A stretch of 64,000 nucleotides of DNA. Source: Pseudocercospora fijiensis CIRAD86 (Eukaryota > Ascomycota > Dothideomycetes > Mycosphaerellales > Mycosphaerellaceae). Shown in pieces: positions 58,262 to 64,000 of this stretch. Positions within the stretch are counted from its first letter, which is position 1; each line of letters starts with the position of its first letter. The stretch covers positions 868,001 to 932,000 of the forward strand of contig NW_006921543.1 of assembly GCF_000340215.1 (NCBI RefSeq), in the 5' to 3' direction. The position numbers and the translations under genes were made by a program. The notes beneath the pieces are model-generated. The model ran no database searches. It worked only from the letters and a program-made list of their open reading frames with translations, and was not told the DNA's origin.

Positions 58262-61200
58262 GAACTCTAAAATGACAGGGGGTTAGCCGAGGTTAAGCTG
58301 AAAGGTATAATATACTAATATGCGGGGAAAGGCATACCTTTCCCTATTACTTTCCTATACTATTTACTACGAATATAAATACGAATAAGAAAACTACGGA
58401 ATAGTAAAGATATTAAATATTCTACTAACCTATACTAAGAACTAGATACTAACGCCGCTATCCTCGGTAAACCTACCGCGGGAGAGGCCTATTCTATTAC
58501 AAATTGTATATTATTCTAATACTATTCCGATCTTATTCCGATTATATCTAATTTAGATACTAAAAGCAATTCAAGGTCGATCTTACCGAAGGGGATAGCC
58601 CCCCTACGACTGCTTAGCTCGGATTTAACGACGATAATGCCTATAAGAGGGACTACTAAGGGCTAGAATTTAAGGAGTACGACGAGGAGTACTATAAAAG
58701 CCGATTAGCGGTACTATATATCGACGACGACGTTAAGGACGTTATAAGATATATAAGGGCATTCCTATTATAATATTAAACGAATAAGAACTTATTTATA
58801 ATAGGATAGGATTATTATTACCTCGAACTGCGACGCTATTTAGGCTCGTTTTATCGAATACGTAACTACGATGCCGTAATATCCGAAGACCTACGAAGAT
58901 AGATATATGTACGTAATCGACTGCTCTACGACTAGTGCTAAGCCGGAGCTAGATATAAGTAGATTCTTAATCCGATATTATTCTAATCTTATCGCTTTAA
59001 GAAACGATTAAGAAACGATTAGTAAAGATAGCTAAAAGAGAGGTAGATATAATATAGTATTCCCTTAGTAGGAACGAAGGGGGCTATTCTAATAATATCT
59101 AGTTGCTTAGGTAATATACCGTATACTAAGACGTCGTACGACTACTTAGGTATTAAGTAGTGCTAGTAGTTATACGAGAACCTAGTATCTATAGATTACT
59201 ACGAGGTCCCGGAAGAATAGTAGAAGACGAGAAAGAGATTGAATCTCGAAAGGTTTAACGAGGATAATCCTAATCTAGCGAGAAAGAACGCGTTAAGGTA
59301 TATAATTCCAATGTTAATAGTTTTATAGGCGAATAATAGCGATAGGCTCTACTAGTCGCTCCGAAAAGAGTTCGATAATAGGATATTCTATAAGGCCTTT
59401 AGGTACGACTCCTATAAGATAAAGTTTAGATTCTTTAATCTACGTGTAAGTAATAAATCCTATACTAATGTTAAGCTAATATTAAGCTAATATTAAGCCA
59501 ATGTTATTCTAATACAAATAGTTTCCCGTACTAATACTAAACGAAATAGCTTAAAAGGACAATACTAGGCGAAGGATTTATCTGCTATACGAACTACGAC
59601 TCTTCTAGCCTAAATAAATACGATTATCGCTTCCGCGCGATTAAGCTAGCGGAGAATGTCGATTACAAACAGATACAGAGCCTAGTTATAGGGGTAAACA
59701 ATTAGTCTAGGATTCTAATTATAAAGCGATAGTATACGGAGATCGTATAAGGGACGAGCCTACGGAGGATATACCGTAAGTATAAATAGATTCGGATTAG
59801 ATTCCGAATAAATTAACATCGCAATTAGGTTACAATTACCTCCCCTCTAGACTAGGTTTCCTTAAGAAGATTAGTTGTCCTATTAAAATAAGGAAGATCG
59901 TACCTATTAACTTTGCGGCATATCCTTACGTTATCTTCGTATCCTTTTATTAGCATTATTATCTACCGCCGCCGCCTATACGACCGCTTTAATCCTATAA
60001 GGATAAAATCTTAAGACTTATTACTTAAACGCTATTAGCAACGATAACACTATATATATTAAGCAAATAAGAATCGTATAGTAAACGGTTAAGAAAGTAA
60101 TTAGAACGGGATAAGCCGTCTTCCTTTAGACGTTCGCCCTATAGTAGTACCTCCGAGATAAAGGGGTTTACGCCCTTAGCGAAATTTATCTTAGTCTAGA
60201 GAATACTAATAATATTAGACGGGAAATCCGACGATAAAAGCTTATTTATTACCTAGACGGAACGACGATAAATAGAGTCCAATTCAAGTATAATATCGAG
60301 TAGAAGAACCCCGAAACGGTAAGTAAGTCGATTCGCATTCGATTCCTATTCGATTCCTATTCGATTCTTATTCGAATATTATCCGATTTATATCTCTTTA
60401 TTAAAGCATTTCTATTCTACTAACATTTGATTTAGCAATATATTTAGGATATATAATAGATAGAACAAGAGTGTATAACTATTACATTCTTCGTAGAGTA
60501 GGCGTCGCTATTCCTTTCCTTCGATACCTTCGAGGTCGATATATCGTTCTAATATATTAAGGAAAAGAATATAAACGAAGTAATTCTCGGACGATAGGAT
60601 AAAGAGCGAACTATTCGTAAGTAATTCGCATTCCGATGCTATTCTAATATTATTCTATTCTAAATATATTCCTAGTCCTTGTCTTCGCCCGAGCCTACGT
60701 CTATAGAGAATCCGAGTCTATATACTAGAACTTCTTTACGCGAGTCTTCGGAAGGATACGTAAGGTTACTAGAACGGCAGTAACCTTTTACTATATTTAC
60801 GGTAAAGGAATTCGAGCGGTCGTAACCGACCTAAACTTAAAGCAGGCTAAAGGTATAAGAAAGCATTCTTATTATAATAATATTACGATAACATTGCAAT
60901 AACAAACGCTTCTCCTAGGCTTAGGACTTTATCTTTAAGAAATTAACTATTAAAACCGCGATTAGAGGGTACAACTCGAATATATTATCCTCTATTGCGT
61001 AATCTATTAGTAGAGGAACATTAATAAGGCTATTTAGAACGAGAGTCTATACGATCGATCGATCCTTTTCGCTCGGATAGATAGTATCTATAGATTGAAA
61101 TTAAAAGAGGCTTATATTAAGGAAGTTAAAGCGTTAGTAGGTAAGTAAGAAAGCTTTTAAATTAGAATCTAAAATAAATCCTATCGCTAGGTTATTTAAA

Positions 61201-62040
61201 CGAGAAAGTAGCAAGGTAGGCTAGGTATAAGCTCTATCGCTATATCTACTATAGCCTAGTACCCGCCTTCTTAAATATTCCTAAGGCAACTTAGCGGACA
61301 ATTAGATACTATACTAATACAATCGAGTTAGCCGGGAAATAGGGGTACTATACTAGAAAGCATCGGGAAATTCTACCTACGATTAATACGTATATTAAAG
61401 CTTTCTAAAAGCTTTCCGATTAGTTTAATAAAGCAATAATATTGAAATAGCGCTACTATCTTAGATCGAAAGACTCTAATATCTATAAAAAACATCGAGT
61501 CCTATAGCGTTCGTTTAATATAGCGGGCTTACTCCGTATACTCGTTAGTAACGAAGAGTAAATACTAATATAGTATAAGTAATCCTTATTCGAATAGTAT
61601 CGGAATAATATTAACTTCCCTATCTAGAGAACCGCCGTCGTAAACGGGATACGATAGAAAAGAGAACAGAACGAGAATTTAATAAGGATACAATCGTCGC
61701 CGAAGAACCGAGTAGTACTTAGACACTAAAGCGGCGTCGTTCGGCGCTATCGTTATAAGCGAAGGAAAGTCTAGCCTTACGTAAAGTAACTAGTACGCCG
61801 ATACTACCGAGTATACCGGCGACTAGCGACGATATACCGCCGATCGACGTAGAGCTTCTAGAACGGTAGAATAAAGCGAAACGAGAGATACTAGATCTCC
61901 TTCGCGAGGAAATAGTATTAAAAGAATAGATAAGGGAGAAAGGTTTATAATTAGTATATTAAAGGATTTAGATTAGTATACGAAACGATTTAGACTACAA
62001 TACAAAAATAATTATAACTACTAGTATTTACTTCTATAAG
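58262..62040 (+). pseudogene. RIP-affected relic of a multi-intron transposase-like gene
   Basis: Plus-strand coding pieces alternate with intron-like segments beginning GTAAGT or GTATAA and ending in TAG: 59446-59521, 60319-60435, about 60617-60693, 60853-60918 and 61141-61190. Read across them, the protein is plausible from about 58580 to 62000 if TAG/TAA are taken as mutated codons. The part at 60741-61040 (GRIRKVTRTAV, then Y-x-GKGIRAVVTDLNLKQAKG, then QLEYIILYCVIYQQRNI, where Tyr may replace His) resembles the central domain of multi-exon transposase-like proteins of fungi (MULE-like, by memory). The C-terminus is a charged coiled coil (about 61845-61935, ELLERQNKAKREILDLLREE). Family assignment is tentative. 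Confidence 0.4.
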
Positions 62041-62067
62041 ATTCTTAACCCGCCTAGAACTCCCCCC

Positions 62068-62125
62068 GCTATTCTATTCCTATCCTATTCGTATTCTATT
62101 CCTACCCTATTCTTATTCCTTCGTT
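62068..62125. repeat. Pentanucleotide-type CTATT(C) repeat
   Basis: Imperfect run of CTATTC/CTATCC/GTATTC units. Similar runs (ATTCGATTCCT) fill the intron-like segment at 60319-60435. Probably intronic or at the 3' end of the relic. Confidence 0.6.
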
Positions 62126-62890
62126 ACCGCTCTAAGAGCCTTTAAGCTATCGTCCGCGAGATCTTAGAACAATACTTAGTATTTATAGCTATAGAAGAGG
62201 TCTTAGGTCTATCCGTTTCGTAAATAGGTCGGATAGCGATCGTACTATCCCTACTAACGTAGAAGACCGATAGCGCTCCTAAAATTGATCTAAATAGAAT
62301 AAGAATAGACTTACAATCGTTTAAGATCTAAATAAGAGTAGGCTTACCGCGTTTCCTCGCTTATATCTAGGTACTCGAATAGAACTATAAGAGAGAGGCT
62401 ATAGATCGGGAAATCCCTATTAAGGATATAAGGGCTACTAAGCTAGTACTAGCTTAGGCGGAGGGGCTACCCGGACTAATAGCGTAGGCGTAATAGGCGG
62501 ATTAATCGAAGGCTCGGGCGTAGGCCTTTTCGGAAGCTAAGCCGGGAGGGATTCGGTACTAGGCTCTCGCTTAATATTAGAATCCGAAACGGATGTTATT
62601 AGTTTCGGATTACAAGAAGGCGCCGACGGGGCATTTATAGCATTCTATTTAGAAGCGGATACCGCGAGCTTCTCGAGGTCCCCGAGGGGGTTTTCTTCCT
62701 CTAGGTTATAGACCGAGCCCTCCGACTTATCCGAAGAAATTACTATCGGCGCTAATTTATACGATTTAGAAATACTAGAAATATTAGTAAGAGGTCGATA
62801 ATAGATAGAATAAAACGAAGATAATTGCTTACCGCCGTCGCGACTCTTTAGTTTTATTCTTATCGTCCGGAGCAGTCCTATAAGCAAGGT
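62126..62890 (-). pseudogene. Minus-strand coding relic, unrecognised
   Basis: An 80-codon open stretch (62887-62645, KSYKLAPIVISSDKSEGSVYNLEEENPLG in part) continues leftward in the same frame through a few TAG/TAA codons with a Pro/Ser/Thr-rich sequence (e.g. PSAPSCNPKLITSVSDSN, PKRPTPEPSINPPITPT). On the minus strand a likely intron (GTAAGTC ... TTTTAG) lies at about 62276-62312. The composition is that of a disordered linker. No domain recognised. It converges on the plus-strand relic and might be the second gene of the same repeat. Confidence 0.3.
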
Positions 62891-64000
62891 TAATTTTTTT
62901 AAGGCATATTTCTACTATCGTAGGTTGAATAGATTCGTATTCTAATTACAAACCTTTTTATCGGACTCGATTTCCGGATAGCGACAGGACTCTTAGGCCG
63001 TACCGCTATAGGACTTAGTCCTAGCTATTCTAATTCGTCGTCGTGCTCGTTAGCGTCGCTATCGTTAGTACTTATCGATAGGGTTCTTTCTCGAGGTATT
63101 AGATTTTTCGAAGATATAGCCGTTTTATCTCGATTAGACCTATAATTTATTAGTACTAAATTAAGTATAGAAATAGAGCTATTTAAAGACTTAGTATTTT
63201 AACCTATTGCCTTTACCGACCGAGATCCTTTAGCCTTACCGCCCCTAAGAAAAGTTAGTAAAAAATCATTTAAATCTAAAATTATTAAGAAAGCCCGAGT
63301 ACTATTATTAGATTCTTATTAGTTTAAGAATAGTTTAATAGTACTTATTGCTTTCTTATTAGTATTAGAAGGGTATCTTCTAACCCTAACGCTACGCTAA
63401 CTATACTAAAAAAACCCTACTTATAAGGTCTCTCTACCCGAAATAATGTCCTCGAGGTTAGCCGCGAACTTAGCCTTAGCCTTACTCTTCTTAGATAAGC
63501 ATATGCTACGTAGGGTAGTAGGCTTTTCTAAAACGAATAAGAAACTATTAGTACTTTTTCTTAAACTATTCTAAAACTAATAATATACCGATCCTATCTA
63601 CCTTCTTTAGGGTAGTATTAGTAGCCTTCTTTAGCGTCTTCGGCTTTAGCGTACTTGCCGCCTTTTTAGTCTCGTTAATATAGGCGTTATTAGTAGCGAT
63701 AGCTACTTTACGATACTATTCTAAATAGAATTAGCCGGTATTTAAACGTTTCTAAAACTATTTAGATTAGTATTATATACCTTTAGCCTGTTTCTTCGCC
63801 TTCTATCTACCTTAACCTTTTCTCTTCTTAAATATAAGCCTATATCTACCTTTATCGGTATTTATATATATATAGGCGAGGAGGGCGGAGGAGTCTTAGA
63901 ATAGCTTATACTAAAACTAATTAGATACTATTATTAATATATTTAGATTAGGAAAAACTTACTAAATATATATCGTTATCCTTACTAGCAGTAACGCGAT
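62891..64000. other. RIP-affected DNA, no gene supported
   Basis: TA-rich, CA/TG-poor sequence to the window end. Fragments look coding on the minus strand in places but no domain or continuous frame could be followed. Confidence 0.45.

Overview
The window looks like a chromosome segment of a filamentous ascomycete (Pezizomycotina; a Dothideomycete would fit, but I cannot prove the class). Short 49-71 bp GT..AG introns, strong Kozak starts and typical fungal gene families fill one 14-kb gene island (about 43.8-58.2 kb). This island is flanked on both sides by long stretches almost empty of CA and TG, rich in TA, and still containing CG. That is the mark of repeat-induced point mutation (RIP) acting on CpA, and it has filled the repeats with TAG and TAA codons.

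1-23.6 kb is a nest of one Ty3/gypsy chromovirus family (called alpha here), all on the minus strand. An old copy (alpha2, 5' LTR at 23368-23565) has been split by three younger copies: alpha4 (15019-22178, target duplication GTTTC) in its gag, alpha3 (6412-13514, duplication GAAGG) in its RT, and alpha1 (1-2918, running out of the window) in its 3' UTR. 23.6-23.9 kb and 43.5-43.9 kb are the two halves of one degenerate tandem repeat array, separated by a 19.6-kb plus-strand element (beta, 279-bp LTRs). Beta carries gag-protease, pol and a further long reading frame (ORF3) after pol that I do not recognise. ORF3 is interrupted by a third element (gamma, 35556-42849, 159-bp LTRs, duplication CAAAT); its frame resumes exactly on the far side. 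A 26-bp near-palindrome recurs at the reading-frame boundaries of beta and at the pol stop of alpha.

The gene island holds, left to right: a 74-residue hydrophilic protein (-), a DUF3632-like protein (+), an UNC93-like membrane protein (+), an ACS-family MFS transporter (-), an aldo/keto reductase (-), a truncated short-chain dehydrogenase relic (+), a bestrophin-like channel (+) and a 136-residue secreted protein (+). Exon models for the multi-exon genes were built by hand, and their summed lengths are all divisible by three. These genes do not form an obvious pathway or biosynthetic cluster. Two membrane transporters, a channel and a small secreted protein beside RIP-affected repeats suggest an accessory-type compartment, which is inference.

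From 58.2 kb to the end the DNA is RIP-affected again. It contains the relic of a multi-intron gene (+) that resembles fungal transposase-like proteins, and an unrecognised minus-strand coding relic converging on it. A perfect 20-bp palindrome marks the border at 58242-58261.
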